Source of the DNA: JBBQWT01 sp038210375
GTDB lineage: Bacteria > Acidobacteriota > Terriglobia > Terriglobales > Acidobacteriaceae
Direction: 5' to 3'
Assembly: GCA_038210375.1 (NCBI GenBank)
Contig: JBBQWT010000027.1
Location: 1 to 39,266, forward strand
DNA: 39,266 bases
A model generated the notes under the pieces. The model saw only the letters and a program-made list of their open reading frames with translations. It was not told the origin of the DNA and searched no databases. The position numbers and the translations under genes are program-made. Below, one piece after another: positions 9,304 through 17,691 of this stretch (position 1 is its first letter; every line of letters begins with the position of its first letter).

Positions 9304-10797
9304 TTAGCTCGGCTGCAGTAACGGCCGCAAGACTCGGATATCTTTTGCGTTTTCGAGTTGGAACACAGCCTCGATGAGCTTGTTGCAAGGACCCGAACCG
9401 AGAGATGGTGTCATTAGATCCCGGCATTTGGAGATGACTTCCTCGCGGGTCATAGGATTTTCCGCGGTGCCGCGTACCGCCCCTGCCCGTTCGGAAAAAC
9501 TGGTTCCATCACGCAGCGCAACTTCGACGATGGCTTCGCGTCGCGGATACAAACGCTCAAGTCCTTCATCCGGCGCCAGTTGGATCTTGGCCCGTTCCCG
9601 AAGAATAGCGGGATCTTTCATGCGCGCAGTGTCGTGGGCTGCTCGAAACGACACCGTTTTATCCAGCAACATCACGGCGAGCATATGTTGCAGGCTGATG
9701 TTAGGCATGTCACGATTGTTAACGGTCTTCGCTTCGCTGGTCGCCACTCGTACAGTTACTTGCCGCACCTGGACAGCCTCGACTTGGTGTTTCTTGATGA
9801 TACTTTCGAGCGCATCCAGGGGCGCCTGGATGGGGGAACCCACAGTCCATTTCTTGATGTTGGTGCGGGTCACTTCATAACGTTCGCCGAGTTTGTCGAT
9901 CAGGCCTTCTGAAGCTGCTTTGGGAGCAAAAGCCTCAATGAAATTGTCAGGACCAGAAAAAATATCGTCCACCCCGTTTGCGCCAAGATGGATCAGCAGG
10001 GCTGCACTGACGCCGTTACGGGCGGGAAAACCTCCGAATACCAGAGACTTTTCGATGTGTTCCGTGTCCCGCTGCCAGGCCGCGATTCCGGACGATTGCT
10101 GGGCGGCGTAATCCAGCACCCAGCGCATTTGCCGGTTGCTCAAGATCGCGGCACAACCGGCCGCAGCGCCTGCGCCAAAATTGTTGGCGATACTGTGGGC
10201 GCTGCGATGGCTCTCCATTTGGAAAGGAAGTCCTCCGAGGGTCATCAGTACTCGTGTGCCTATGTCGTAGCCGAGAGCAACCGAACGCAGGAAGCGGTTC
10301 CCGTCGATGCCGAATTTTTCGCCCACAGCTAAAGCCGCAGGAATGATCCCGCAGCCTGGGTGCGAATGGGACGGAGCGTGGGAGTCGTCGGTCTCATCCG
10401 AGTGGGCCAGCATTCCATTCGCCAGGGCTGCTTCAATGGGACCGCACAGTATGCTGGAGCCGACGACCGTCGATATTTGTTCCCCTTTGTAGTTCTGCGC
10501 AAATCTCAGCGCGAGCTTTCCCGGGGGCAGCTCGCGCCCTGAAATCATCGCCGCCAGCGTGTCGAGAATGTGTTGTTTGGTCTTTTCCACAACGGGCGCT
10601 GGAAGCGGCCGGTTGCCGGCCTCGCCCATATAAGCGACCAGTATGTCGATTACGGATTTTGCCGATTTAGTTTCCGCATTTGTTCCAGCGATGGCAGCAG
10701 CGGCGGTCAACGGAACCATCGTGGCGCCTAGCAAGAAACTTGCATGCTGTAGAAAGCTTCGGCGTGTTAAGGTGCGTGGGTGAACCATCCACATCAT
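9304..10797 (-). CDS. MmgE/PrpD family protein with Tat leader (paralogue 1)
   Basis: A 497-aa member of the superfamily that includes 2-methylcitrate dehydratase, cis-aconitate decarboxylase and iminodisuccinate epimerase. The start at 10797 is supported by GGAG 9 bases upstream; the frame runs further upstream but into non-leader sequence. TLTRRSFLQHASFLLGATMV at residues 9-28 is a twin-arginine leader (RR at 12-13), predicting export as a folded protein. The family core is visible in HSDETDDSHAPSHSHPG and NFGAGAAAG, then EKSLVFGGFPARNG. Where cis-aconitate decarboxylase has an active-site His in THWVADA, this protein appears to have SPIQAPLDA, so it belongs to a different subgroup from its two neighbours. 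It follows paralogue 2 after 109 bases. The substrate is not known. Confidence 0.9.
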   Translation of the reverse strand: MMWMVHPRTLTRRSFLQHASFLLGATMVPLTAAAAIAGTNAETKSAKSVIDILVAYMGEAGNRPLPAPVVEKTKQHILDTLAAMISGRELPPGKLALRFAQNYKGEQISTVVGSSILCGPIEAALANGMLAHSDETDDSHAPSHSHPGCGIIPAALAVGEKFGIDGNRFLRSVALGYDIGTRVLMTLGGLPFQMESHRSAHSIANNFGAGAAAGCAAILSNRQMRWVLDYAAQQSSGIAAWQRDTEHIEKSLVFGGFPARNGVSAALLIHLGANGVDDIFSGPDNFIEAFAPKAASEGLIDKLGERYEVTRTNIKKWTVGSPIQAPLDALESIIKKHQVEAVQVRQVTVRVATSEAKTVNNRDMPNISLQHMLAVMLLDKTVSFRAAHDTARMKDPAILRERAKIQLAPDEGLERLYPRREAIVEVALRDGTSFSERAGAVRGTAENPMTREEVISKCRDLMTPSLGSGPCNKLIEAVFQLENAKDIRVLRPLLQPS

Positions 10798-10906
10798 TTG
10801 GAAAATCTCCTTTTCCCTCGCGCAACGAACTGAGAAGATGCTGAAGCACTGGCCGACGCAATTGGGCGCCCTGAACCGACCCTGCCAAGAGATTTCTCTG
10901 GACCTG

Positions 10907-12391
10907 CTATTTTGCCAACAGCCGGGCGATGTTGCCGGCATCGGGCAAGTCCTCCAGCTTCGCGACGCTCGTGATGATGGCATCGGTCTTGCTTGCCGGC
11001 CATTTCGCGTATTCGGCGCAAACTCTGAATTTGCTGGCTACCTCGTCGAACGTCATCGGATCTTGCGGGCTGCCTTTGGCAGAACCGTTGCGAGCAAATA
11101 TTACTTCTCCGCTCTTGAGCTGAATTCTGATGACGGTCATCAACCGCGCAGATGGCGTATCCAGCTCGGGGTCCGGATGATAGTGCACCCGCTGCATCAT
11201 CTGCTGCACATCGCTGCGCTGCACCACGGCATCAGTGAATTGGCCGATGCCGGCGCGCCTCTCCAACAGCAGGATGCTGATACAGAACTCCAGGCTGAAC
11301 TTTCCCTGCAATCCGCTTTGCGGGCGATGGTGGAGCAGCGTGTGGTAAAGATTGTGGCTGGTTGCCAGCTCGACGCTCACAACATTTTCCGGCCTGATAT
11401 TGTGCCGCGGGATCAGGCGGACAATTTCCGCCATCGCGGGATGGGTCAGCGCTCCCGAAGGAAAAGGCTTGATTGACACTCCGGGGGCGAGCATTGACCA
11501 GGGATTGCCCAGTTTTCCTGCGATGTATTCAGGATGATAGGTATCGCTTTCCATGCGAAAGAAACCCAGCGAGGATTCGAGGATGCGCTCGGACGCGGTC
11601 CAGTTCAGGGCCGCCAGATCAGCCGCTACGACCCCATTTTCGGCGGCGCGGCCGGCGTTGAACGGCTTAGTCATGGTGCCGAAATTTTCCCGCAGTCCGG
11701 AAGCTTCGCTGGCGGCGATACCCAGGGCATAGCTGGTTTGCTGCGGAGTGAGCCGGCGCAATTTTGCGCAGGCAGCGGCGCTGCCCAGCGATCCACAGGT
11801 GCCGCTGGCGTGCAGGGCATCTTCAGTGTTACGCGGGACAATGGCGCGCGCAATCTTACATTCAACCTCGGTGCCCACGTGGTACGCCAGCATGAGCTCC
11901 TGGCCCGAGCAATGCGCCGATTCGGCGATCGCTAATACCGCTGGAAGCACGGCCGCACTCGGATGTACCCCGATGCCGTTCGATTCATCGAGGAGCGTGT
12001 CATCAAAGTCGTCAGCGTGGATAGAAATCCCGTTGGCCAGTGCGGCGTAACGGGGGGCCGATCTCATCGCGGTTCCGATGACGCTAGCTTGCGGCTCAGC
12101 GGTGCCGATTGAACTAATGTACCGCCTGATGAGCGGACCGGTAGGAGCGATCGATCCGGAGAGCGCCACGCCCAGGGCATCGAGAATCGACTTCTTGCCC
12201 CGGGCAATGACCTCGGCCGGAATGTCTTCAAATTTCCTGGCGACGATGAACTGGCTTACAAAACTCGTCAATCCCGGCGAGTCCGGGAAGGCGTCCGCCG
12301 GTTTTTTCGGAACCGCGAAGCTGCGGCCCGCAGAAAATGCAGAGTAGAACATGGTCATCAAAGCGTTCTGCAAGAAGCTGCGTCTGATCAT
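10907..12391 (-). CDS. MmgE/PrpD family protein with Tat-like leader (paralogue 2)
   Basis: A 494-aa protein from the ATG at 12391; the codon two upstream is an in-frame TTG and less likely. MIRRSFLQNALMTMFYSAFS is a twin-arginine leader of minimal length. Residues equivalent to the cis-aconitate decarboxylase active site are present: Asp128 and Thr132 in DDFDDT, His143 in HPSAA, His194 in ALHASG, Lys242 in MTKPF and His317 in LTHPAM. One usually conserved His after the Lys (KPxHxG) is Asn245 here (KPFNAG), unlike the otherwise similar paralogue at 20202-21779. The family catalyses dehydration, decarboxylation or epimerisation of small di- and tricarboxylates. The gene lies between the second receptor gene (139 bases upstream) and paralogue 1 on the same strand. 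The reaction cannot be assigned from sequence alone. Confidence 0.9.
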   Translation of the reverse strand: MIRRSFLQNALMTMFYSAFSAGRSFAVPKKPADAFPDSPGLTSFVSQFIVARKFEDIPAEVIARGKKSILDALGVALSGSIAPTGPLIRRYISSIGTAEPQASVIGTAMRSAPRYAALANGISIHADDFDDTLLDESNGIGVHPSAAVLPAVLAIAESAHCSGQELMLAYHVGTEVECKIARAIVPRNTEDALHASGTCGSLGSAAACAKLRRLTPQQTSYALGIAASEASGLRENFGTMTKPFNAGRAAENGVVAADLAALNWTASERILESSLGFFRMESDTYHPEYIAGKLGNPWSMLAPGVSIKPFPSGALTHPAMAEIVRLIPRHNIRPENVVSVELATSHNLYHTLLHHRPQSGLQGKFSLEFCISILLLERRAGIGQFTDAVVQRSDVQQMMQRVHYHPDPELDTPSARLMTVIRIQLKSGEVIFARNGSAKGSPQDPMTFDEVASKFRVCAEYAKWPASKTDAIITSVAKLEDLPDAGNIARLLAK

Positions 12392-12530
12392 GGCCAAGGG
12401 TTATTAGACATACTGCATAGCCGGGGCAGGACGATGGCGATAACCAGAACACTCGTGATAAGGGACACAGCGCTGCTCCCTTTGCGGGGAAAGTATACCG
12501 GCGGCGGCAGACTCTCCCCCTGGGAAACGC

Positions 12531-15500
12531 TTAGAAGTGGAAGCGGGCGCCAAATTGAATCTGGCGGTTATCAATCTGCGTGGAGGTTAGCTTGCCAAAT
12601 GCTCCGGTAGTCACAATGTTGGTGTCTAGAGGCGCGTTGAAGTTGGGGTGATTGAGGGTATTGAACATTTCCACCCTGAGCTGCACCCCGGCGCGCTCGC
12701 CGAAGTTAATATTCTTATAGAGCGCGCTGTTCAATGTTTTGAGTGGCGGCCCAATCAAGCTGTTACGGGATGCGTTGCCCATTCGGTTTCCGGGCGTGGG
12801 AACCACGAAGCACTGAGTCTTTATATAAGCTGCGGGATTTCCCGTAACCGGGTTTCCGGCACATTCGGGTGAAGAAATCCGGTCAGGAAACGCGTAAGCA
12901 TCTTCCAGGCCCTGCCCCAGTGCATCGCCGGGCTGCAAAACGCTGAAAGGGGTACCGGTAGCGGCAGTGAAAATTCCGGAAAGCTGCCAGTGGCCCAGCA
13001 AGGCCGAAGCGAAACCGTTCCCGGTGGGTCCGGGAATGCTGTAAACCGAGTTCACCACAAAGTTTTGTCCTACGTGGAAGGCACACAGGCCGCGGCGATG
13101 CGGCTTGTCAAACCACAGGAGATCGGGAATATCATTGGTGAAGTTATCTCCGCGCGATCCGCTGGAGCCGTTATCGAGGCACCGGCTCCAGGTGTAGGAA
13201 GCCTGCATCTGAACCCCATGCGACATAGGACGGTTCAACTGCGCTTGCATGGCGTGGTAGCTCGAGCTGCCATCAAAGAAGAGGGCCCGAAGATTACTCA
13301 CGTTGGTATTGATCTGGGGTGGTGCGGGCTGTCCGGGCACGGCGACCGGGAAAATATATCCTTGGGGAGTCTGGGCGATAGGAAAGACAGTATTAATGTC
13401 CTCCGCTCCAAATGCATTATGAATGGTCCGCGAACCCACATACCCCATGGTAAGAGCAAAACCCTTGGTAAGGTCTTGCTGCAGGGTGAGGTGCCAGTTC
13501 GACGCGTAGGCCCGCTTGGGATTGGGGTCGACGTAGGTGCCGGCCGACAGGGCAAAATTTGCCAGGGGATATGCCTTGGGAAATGACCCCGGGGGAAGCC
13601 CGCGAATGGTTGTGGTGATTTCGAAGGGAAAATCGCCCGCCGGATGAGGAGCGATGACCCAGGGCAGCGGCAGGATATCGAACATGCCAAAACCCATCCG
13701 CAGCGAAGTCTTTCCATCGCCGAAGACGTCCCAGGCAAGACCCAGTCTAGGCTCAAAATTCCTGAGGGTTGGATTGTGCTCGAAGAAACTGTGAACCGGC
13801 ACCTGGGGACCGCCAAAAATATTCTTGACCGCAAAAAAGCGGTTCTTCGCTTCGGTGGGAACAGTGGACATCTCGTAGCGCACCCCCAGGTTCAGGGTCA
13901 ATCTCTGATTAAATCTCCAGTCGTCGACGACGTAGCCGGCAAATATAGTGGACTTCACGTCGGTGGCCTGGCGTTCGGCCCGGGCTACAACCACCTGTCG
14001 CGGCCGGTTAGTCAGAAAACTCTCAAAAGCGGTTCCACCCGGCGCGGCGCGGAAGCTCCAATTGCCGTTGGGGCGAAGCTCCTTAAGATAGCTGTACAAA
14101 ATATTTTCGGTGGCAAACCCGAACTTGATTACATGATTGCCTCGGGTCAGGAAAGCGTCGTCGTAGAGCTGGTAAGAATCGGCTTTGTGAATAGCGAGGG
14201 TGTTGCTCCCCAGCCCGGTGATCGAGGTGACTCCCGGTATGGCGACGATCCCCACCGGCAGCCCCGGTACCGTACCGTATGCCGGGTCACCCGCGATAGG
14301 ATTCAGGGCTTTGCCAATGCCATTGGCAATTCCGGTTGTGCGGTTATAACCCACTCGGATGGTGTTCAAAAATACCGGTGTAAAGGTATGGGTCTCTTCA
14401 ATCGCAACCATCTGGCGCACCGACTGGTTGTTAAACGTTACGTTGTTTAGGGTGTCGGGAATGTCATAGTTGGACTTATCGTGAAAGTAGGTTCCAAACA
14501 GGGAATCACTGGAGGAAAAATGGTGGTCCACCCTCGTGGTGTAGAAATCTTCGTTCAATTTTAAGAGGTTCACGACCGCCAGATTGCCGGTGTCTCCGTT
14601 GCCATTTAAACCGGCATTGGGATCGGGCCAGAAAGCCAGAAACGGCTTGATCTGAGGATCGACGATCACGGTGCGCGCCGCCAGAATTCCATTCTTGGCG
14701 TTGACCGAAGGCACGATCGCGACCTGCGACCTACCCTGATTCTGGCGAATGCCTTCATAGTCTCCAAAAATGAAAGTCTTGTCTTTAATGATTGGCCCGC
14801 CGAGCGACCCCCCGAACTGGTTCCGCTTGAAGTCCGGCTGGGGCTGGCCTTTGGGGTTGAAGTAATTTCGCGCATCGAAGAAGCCGTTGCGGGCGAACTC
14901 GTATGCGGTGCCGTGCAGGCCGTTGCTGCCCGACTTGGTGATGGCGTTGATGACTCCGCCGCTGGTCCTGCCGTACTCGGCTGAATAGTTGCTCTGCAAC
15001 ACGGAAAATTCTGCGATCGCATCAGCGCCCAGATTCACGCCGCCCGCGCCTCCCGGCGCTCCATTGGCATAATCGTTGATGCTCACGCCGTCAATGCGGT
15101 AGTTGTTCTCCTGCGGGCGGTGGCCGGATACGGCGAGCTGGTTTCCCCATCCGCGATTTCCGCGCGAAGACGTCGATTGCGCCGAGGCCTGGGACTGGAT
15201 GCTTACAATACCTGGTTGCAGCGTCGCCAGCGATGTCCAGTCACGTCCGTTCAGGGGCAGCTCGCGAATGGTCTCGCCGCCCACCACCGAGCTCAGCGTG
15301 CTGGAAGTGGTATCGATGTTCGCCGCCGCCGAGGTCACGTCCACCCGCTCCTGGGCGGTGCCGGGCTTTAGCTTGATGTCCAATGTTCTATCGGTTCCGA
15401 CTGTGAGAACCACGCCTTTCTCCACCACGGTGTCAAACCCCGGGGAAGTTACGGTGATGTCGTAGGTGCCGGGATGCAGGTTGGGCGCGCTATACAAACC

Positions 15501-15707
15501 TGAGCCGTTGGTGACCTGAGTGCTGGTTACGCCAGTCTCCTGGTCGGCGATGGTGACCTGAGCTTGAACGACTGCAGCGCCGCTGGCATCCGTAACGGTC
15601 CCCTTCAACTGGGCCCCCGATACCTGTGCGTTAGCCAATCCAGCGCGAAAAAAAATTGCACAGCATAGGCATGCGGCAATGTAGAAAAACGCAGAGCGTT
15701 TGAACAA
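12531..15707 (-). CDS. Oar-type TonB-dependent receptor, second paralogue
   Basis: A 1,058-aa outer-membrane receptor. The start is a TTG at 15707 with GGAGG 7 bases upstream (GTGGAGGACTACC-TTG), and the first 28 residues form a signal peptide ending in GLANA. A CarboxypepD_reg-like domain follows (LKGTVTDASGAAVVQAQVTI), then a plug with RELPLNGRDWTSLATLQPG, YRIDGVSINDYANGAPGG and AEYGRTSGGVINAITKSG. The barrel ends in RQIQFGARFHF, a terminal aromatic as expected for BAM. It resembles the receptor at 3647-6943 throughout. It lies between the exported M29-like gene (157 bases upstream) and two MmgE/PrpD genes downstream, all on one strand, so I infer that it imports the substrate of this cluster. 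The promoter region carries tandem repeats (see 15721-15785). Confidence 0.93.
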   Translation of the reverse strand: MFKRSAFFYIAACLCCAIFFRAGLANAQVSGAQLKGTVTDASGAAVVQAQVTIADQETGVTSTQVTNGSGLYSAPNLHPGTYDITVTSPGFDTVVEKGVVLTVGTDRTLDIKLKPGTAQERVDVTSAAANIDTTSSTLSSVVGGETIRELPLNGRDWTSLATLQPGIVSIQSQASAQSTSSRGNRGWGNQLAVSGHRPQENNYRIDGVSINDYANGAPGGAGGVNLGADAIAEFSVLQSNYSAEYGRTSGGVINAITKSGSNGLHGTAYEFARNGFFDARNYFNPKGQPQPDFKRNQFGGSLGGPIIKDKTFIFGDYEGIRQNQGRSQVAIVPSVNAKNGILAARTVIVDPQIKPFLAFWPDPNAGLNGNGDTGNLAVVNLLKLNEDFYTTRVDHHFSSSDSLFGTYFHDKSNYDIPDTLNNVTFNNQSVRQMVAIEETHTFTPVFLNTIRVGYNRTTGIANGIGKALNPIAGDPAYGTVPGLPVGIVAIPGVTSITGLGSNTLAIHKADSYQLYDDAFLTRGNHVIKFGFATENILYSYLKELRPNGNWSFRAAPGGTAFESFLTNRPRQVVVARAERQATDVKSTIFAGYVVDDWRFNQRLTLNLGVRYEMSTVPTEAKNRFFAVKNIFGGPQVPVHSFFEHNPTLRNFEPRLGLAWDVFGDGKTSLRMGFGMFDILPLPWVIAPHPAGDFPFEITTTIRGLPPGSFPKAYPLANFALSAGTYVDPNPKRAYASNWHLTLQQDLTKGFALTMGYVGSRTIHNAFGAEDINTVFPIAQTPQGYIFPVAVPGQPAPPQINTNVSNLRALFFDGSSSYHAMQAQLNRPMSHGVQMQASYTWSRCLDNGSSGSRGDNFTNDIPDLLWFDKPHRRGLCAFHVGQNFVVNSVYSIPGPTGNGFASALLGHWQLSGIFTAATGTPFSVLQPGDALGQGLEDAYAFPDRISSPECAGNPVTGNPAAYIKTQCFVVPTPGNRMGNASRNSLIGPPLKTLNSALYKNINFGERAGVQLRVEMFNTLNHPNFNAPLDTNIVTTGAFGKLTSTQIDNRQIQFGARFHF

Positions 15708-15720
15708 GGTAGTCCTCCAC

Positions 15721-15768
15721 GTGCAAAGTTATAAGGGCTTGGAATAGCCGAGTGCAAAGCTATTAAGG
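15721..15768. repeat. Tandem direct repeat, 31 bp apart, upstream of the second receptor gene
   Basis: GTGCAAAGTTATAAGG (15721-15736) recurs as GTGCAAAGCTATTAAGG (15752-15768), a start-to-start spacing of 31 bp, about three helical turns. The copies differ by one substitution and one inserted T. They lie 14-61 bases upstream of the receptor start, and the distal copy overlaps the predicted -10 region, so a pair of operator half-sites bound on one face of the helix is the likely meaning. No regulator gene in the window is clearly tied to them. Confidence 0.55.
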
Positions 15769-15785
15769 TTTTTACAATCTGTCAA
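15757..15785 (-). promoter_or_regulatory. Candidate sigma70-type promoter for the second receptor gene
   Basis: On the minus strand a perfect TTGACA (-35, plus-strand 15785-15780) is followed after 17 bases by TAGCTT (15762-15757), a poor -10 match inside the distal repeat copy. Transcription would begin about 45 bases upstream of the TTG start. The -35 match and spacing are good and the -10 is weak, which suits an activated or repressed promoter. Confidence 0.4.
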
Positions 15786-15864
15786 GTTGGTAACGGGCAA
15801 GCTTATTGACCACAACAAAGTTGATTTTGCATGCAGGCGCGTTCCTGCGATCAGCCGCCGGATT

Positions 15865-17601
15865 TTACGGGTAGAAGTGCTCGTACTTTCCGTTCAAGAT
15901 TTTTTTCATTTGGAAATTTGCATACTTCCAGGGATCGCGCGCGTACTCTTCGTACTTGCCGGGAGCGTTGATGCCTGGAATTTCCGGTATCCAGTCTTCA
16001 CTTAAGATTCGGTCGGCATCCCCGTACTTCGCAGCTAGAGAGCGCACCTCAGGATCATCGAGCGCCACCAGATGTCCCTTGTCCACCACCGTGGTCCATT
16101 GGTTTGACGACGAGTGGTGAACCCTGTAGGTCACGAAGTAATTGTGCACATGAAAGTCATGACCGGTGGGCAGGTCGTGGTCGGCGCCGAACTTCAACCA
16201 TTTCTCTGGAAGTCCCATGGACCCCGGCTCATTGACAATTTCGTTGCCAAAACCCCAGTGAAAAACCCCGGTACGGTAGCGCTCGAAGGTCAGGCAATAA
16301 ATTCCAGTGTGACCGCTGCCGTAGAAATCCGATGGGTTGCGGAAATATTTCGGATTAGTGCCCAGCGCCAGCTCCCACAGGTGCCAGAAGCCGGGGTGAT
16401 CATAGTAGGGATATTTGGCGGTGTTGATCCCAGGGTATTTCAGGAACTCGCGAATCACGTCGCCATAGATGCCACCACCCTTCACCGAGGTCATGTACCC
16501 GTTCTGGTAAGTGATTTCCATGCGCGGCCAGAATCCGCCCGAGCCATTGGTTCCCGCAATGACTCCATGGACCATGGCAATGGGCTCGCGCGGCGTCCAG
16601 TCCTTGTTGGGCAGGGGATAATTTTCCAGGGTGAGCCCGTACTTCCCGGAGGCGGTGTCGGGATACATAAGCAGATGGTTGGGACCGTAGATACCGTGGA
16701 TCCAGCGTTGCGCCATCTCCGGCGTCACATCCCACGTGATGTCGGTCCCTTCGGGATCGATCACGTGCACCTTATCTATATCGGAGGTTATGTGGTCCAG
16801 GGTTTTTTTCTCTATGAGGTGAAAAACCTCGCTGGGAAAGCTGGGGATCGCGCTGCCTAGAGCCCAGTGATTGGTGAATAAAGTAAAACCCTTGTGCTTA
16901 TCCTGTTGCGGCGCCAGGTAGCGCGCGTAGAAGCCGCCTCCATCCTTTCCCCAGTACACGCCGGTGACCTCAGGATGGTGATCGAGGAAGACGCGGATGG
17001 CGGCGCCGATGTTCTTCATGCTCATCTTTGCCTTCAAGTCAGGATTCAGTTTTTGTTCCGGTGGGTAAAGGGAGCGGTAAAGATCGGGGCGACGTTTGCG
17101 CATCCATTCCTTCGCCACCTCGGGATGAGCAAAGACGCGAGGGTAGTCGCTGATCCAATAGTTTCGGGCTTCGAGATACCCTTGTTGCGCGCTGGGGATG
17201 GCCGTCGCTTTTTGATAGATCTGCGCATCGCTCAGGGGGAGCCCCACCACCTCCGCTTCGGTCTTGACGATGGCGGTGATTCCTCTTTCCTGCAGGGCAC
17301 GCAGAACCGCCTGCAACGGCAATTCTTCGGCGGTGACATCGATTACCAGCAACAAAGTGTCTCCGCGATTAAATCTGCCCATGCCTACTCCGTGGGTTCC
17401 CTCTTTGATCATCACGAAGTTACGGGCGAACGGCATCAACTCTGCAACGTTCTTCGGGGGCTTAAGATACGAAGGGAAACGCGGCCCAGGATAGGCGGCT
17501 TGCCCGGACTCGCCGATGACACTTTTTTCCGCGGAGCCGGCGAAGGCCGCCAGAATCAGCAGCACCGAGCTGAGGAGGATTAAGCTTTTCATGGCCTTCA
17601 C
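15865..17601 (-). CDS. Exported protein of unknown function, distantly M29 aminopeptidase/NicX-like
   Basis: A 578-aa protein with an N-terminal signal peptide (MKAMKSLILLSSVLLILAAF, then AGSA). I chose the GTG at 17601 because GGAGAG lies about 9 bases upstream; an ATG three codons in is the alternative. The middle has IDPEGTDITWDVT, which recalls the DP-x-GTD-LTF segment of M29 aminopeptidases and the related 2,5-dihydroxypyridine dioxygenase NicX. Further on come GGGIYGDVIREF, HLWELALGTNPKYF (a Glu in the position of an M29 metal ligand), GSGHTGIYCLTF and a late His-rich stretch (GHDFHVHNYF, RVHHSS). These would fit a metal-dependent enzyme, but the similarity is by eye and faint. It is the first gene of the leftward run and is divergent from tcuA, so a role in the same pathway is likely. 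No gene name can be given. Confidence 0.75.
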   Translation of the reverse strand: MKAMKSLILLSSVLLILAAFAGSAEKSVIGESGQAAYPGPRFPSYLKPPKNVAELMPFARNFVMIKEGTHGVGMGRFNRGDTLLLVIDVTAEELPLQAVLRALQERGITAIVKTEAEVVGLPLSDAQIYQKATAIPSAQQGYLEARNYWISDYPRVFAHPEVAKEWMRKRRPDLYRSLYPPEQKLNPDLKAKMSMKNIGAAIRVFLDHHPEVTGVYWGKDGGGFYARYLAPQQDKHKGFTLFTNHWALGSAIPSFPSEVFHLIEKKTLDHITSDIDKVHVIDPEGTDITWDVTPEMAQRWIHGIYGPNHLLMYPDTASGKYGLTLENYPLPNKDWTPREPIAMVHGVIAGTNGSGGFWPRMEITYQNGYMTSVKGGGIYGDVIREFLKYPGINTAKYPYYDHPGFWHLWELALGTNPKYFRNPSDFYGSGHTGIYCLTFERYRTGVFHWGFGNEIVNEPGSMGLPEKWLKFGADHDLPTGHDFHVHNYFVTYRVHHSSSNQWTTVVDKGHLVALDDPEVRSLAAKYGDADRILSEDWIPEIPGINAPGKYEEYARDPWKYANFQMKKILNGKYEHFYP

Positions 17602-17610
17602 TATAACCCG

Positions 17611-17645
17611 CTCTCCGGGTCACTGGTTACAGTGACCCGAGAGAG
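17611..17645. promoter_or_regulatory. Long inverted repeat in the divergent promoter between the exported M29-like gene and tcuA
   Basis: CGGGTCACTG (17616-17625) and CAGTGACCCG (17630-17639) are perfect inverted 10-mers around GTTA. Flanking CTCTC (17611-17615) and GAGAG (17641-17645) extend the pairing with a single bulged A. The symmetry suggests an operator for both directions. In RNA from the minus strand the 3' arm contains GGAGAG, the likely ribosome-binding site of the gene starting at 17601, so the hairpin could also hide that site. Confidence 0.6.
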
Positions 17646-17691
17646 AAGGTGCTCATCGCGCGGTCGGGAGGGGCCGCCGATTGGTGCTGTT

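Noticed and set aside
13644..14450. 268-residue plus-strand open frame inside the second receptor gene
   Set aside because: Lies wholly opposite a well-supported receptor barrel and has no leader, motif or ribosome-binding site.
17632..17691. GTG start of tcuA at 17632
   Set aside because: It lies inside the inverted repeat, and the added residues (TRERRCSSRGREG) do not resemble TcuA N-termini.
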